Source: Microbacterium esteraromaticum (GTDB taxonomy: Bacteria; Actinomycetota; Actinomycetes; Actinomycetales; Microbacteriaceae). From it: 64,000 nucleotides of DNA. Position numbers and translations under genes: made by a program. Of this stretch, positions 63,417-64,000 are shown piece after piece. Numbering within the stretch: position 1 is the first letter of the stretch; the number at the start of each line of letters is the position of its first letter. The notes under the pieces were generated by a model. That model had not been told where the DNA came from and made no database searches. It saw nothing but the letters and a program-made list of their open reading frames with translations. The DNA is taken from the NCBI RefSeq assembly GCF_017303215.1, contig NZ_JAEMWU010000002.1, forward strand, positions 124,001 to 188,000, given 5' to 3'.

Positions 63417-64000
63417 GTGACGACAGCCCTCTACCGCCGCTACCGGCCCGAGACCTTCGCGGAGATGATCGGGCAGTCCCAGGTGACCGATCCGCTCATG
63501 ACCGCGCTGCGCGGCGACCGGATCGGGCACGCGTACCTGTTCTCCGGCCCCCGCGGATGTGGAAAGACCACGTCAGCGCGCATTCTCGCGCGTTGCCTCA
63601 ACTGTGCCGAAGGGCCCACCGACACCCCGTGCGGTGTGTGCCCGAGCTGCATCGAACTGTCGCGCGCCGGCGGCGGCTCGCTCGATGTCGTCGAGATCGA
63701 CGCGGCCAGCCACAACGGTGTCGACGACGCTCGCGACCTGCGCGAGCGTGCGACCTTCGCACCGAGCCGTGATCGGTTCAAGATCTTCATCCTCGATGAG
63801 GCGCACATGGTCACACCGCAGGGCTTCAATGCCCTGCTGAAGCTGGTCGAGGAGCCGCCGGCGCACGTCAAGTTCATCTTCGCGACGACCGAGCCAGAGA
63901 AGGTGCTCGGCACGATCCGTTCGCGTACGCACCACTATCCGTTCCGGTTGGTGCCGCCCGCGGCGATGCTCGAGTACGTCGAGAAGCTGTGCGCCGAAGA
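63417..64000 (+). CDS. dnaX: DNA polymerase III gamma/tau subunit, N-terminal part
   Basis: The clamp-loader ATPase gene, running off the right edge; 194 complete codons are visible. The N-terminus is TTALYRRYRPETFAEMIGQS, then the P-loop FSGPRGCGKTTSARILAR, a zinc module (CLNCAEGPTDTPCGVCPSC, four Cys), and the Walker B region IFILDEAHMVTPQGFNALLKLVEE. All are canonical. GTG start at 63417, leaderless-type promoter. Whether the gamma form arises by frameshifting cannot be seen here. Confidence 0.93.
   Translation, partial: MTTALYRRYRPETFAEMIGQSQVTDPLMTALRGDRIGHAYLFSGPRGCGKTTSARILARCLNCAEGPTDTPCGVCPSCIELSRAGGGSLDVVEIDAASHNGVDDARDLRERATFAPSRDRFKIFILDEAHMVTPQGFNALLKLVEEPPAHVKFIFATTEPEKVLGTIRSRTHHYPFRLVPPAAMLEYVEKLCAE

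Overview
The window looks like chromosomal DNA of a high-GC actinobacterium in or near Microbacterium (Microbacteriaceae). This rests on GC content of roughly two thirds or more, many GTG starts, an actinobacterial spc/alpha ribosomal operon that includes secY-adk-map-infA-rpmJ-rpsM-rpsK-rpoA-rplQ, an AglE/F/G-type sugar importer with no local ATPase, RamB-type and PucR-type regulators, a wall protein with a LATTG (sortase class E) signal, and the hadA-hadB-murB-aspC ... tRNA-Trp-secE-nusG-rplK-rplA gene order. The genus is an inference from protein style, not from 16S.

Layout. 0-9.3 kb: the end of the spc operon and the alpha operon (rpmD end, rplO, secY, adk, map, infA, rpmJ, rpsM, rpsK, rpoA, rplQ), interrupted after map by a membrane-anchored DsbA-like thiol protein and a sorted surface protein. 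9.4-15.3 kb: an acyl-CoA ligase, a TSUP permease, hadA-hadB-murB, and a class I aminotransferase. 15.3-34.4 kb: a catabolic block not normally found between aspC and tRNA-Trp. It holds a Tat-exported PL8 polysaccharide lyase, rraA, the glyoxylate-shunt genes aceB-aceA with a divergent RamB-like regulator, a PucR regulator divergent from a putrescine/GABA operon (gabT, amine oxidase, tandem Usp, APC permease, two aldehyde dehydrogenases), and a small DUF4177/DUF2165/FMN-binding operon. 34.4-37.2 kb: tRNA-Trp, secE, nusG, rplK, rplA. 37.3-39.6 kb: lysE/lysG and a YqaJ-like nuclease, inserted before rplJ-rplL (39.9-40.8 kb). 40.9-45.7 kb: a LacI regulator and a glucoside ABC importer (binding protein and two permeases) with three LacI-type palindromes between them. 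45.7-48.4 kb: cupin, PAP2 phosphatase, GNAT, tRNA-Ser, trhO. 48.4-52.9 kb: a MoxR-DUF58-TgpA set. 53.0 kb: small SRP RNA. 53.1-56.4 kb: an ECF sigma / putative anti-sigma / secreted I36-like inhibitor operon, divergent from a rhomboid protease and a lysozyme-like protein. 56.5-59.8 kb: pta-ackA. 60-63.2 kb: a phosphoglucomutase-type HAD enzyme and a GH65 disaccharide phosphorylase. 63.4-64 kb: start of dnaX.

How it fits together. Several blocks converge on acetyl-CoA, acetate and succinate: pta-ackA, aceBA with RamB, and putrescine to GABA to succinate. Others handle plant- or polymer-derived sugars (PL8 lyase, agl importer, GH65 with HAD). No transposase, integrase, CRISPR array or prophage gene was seen. 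No gene-free stretch exceeds 300 bases. Three sequence-level patterns stand out: an over-represented GGATGC/GCATCC word that forms inverted pairs in terminators, two copies of a palindromic intergenic repeat, and many apparently leaderless genes with a TANNNT box 6-7 bases before the start codon.
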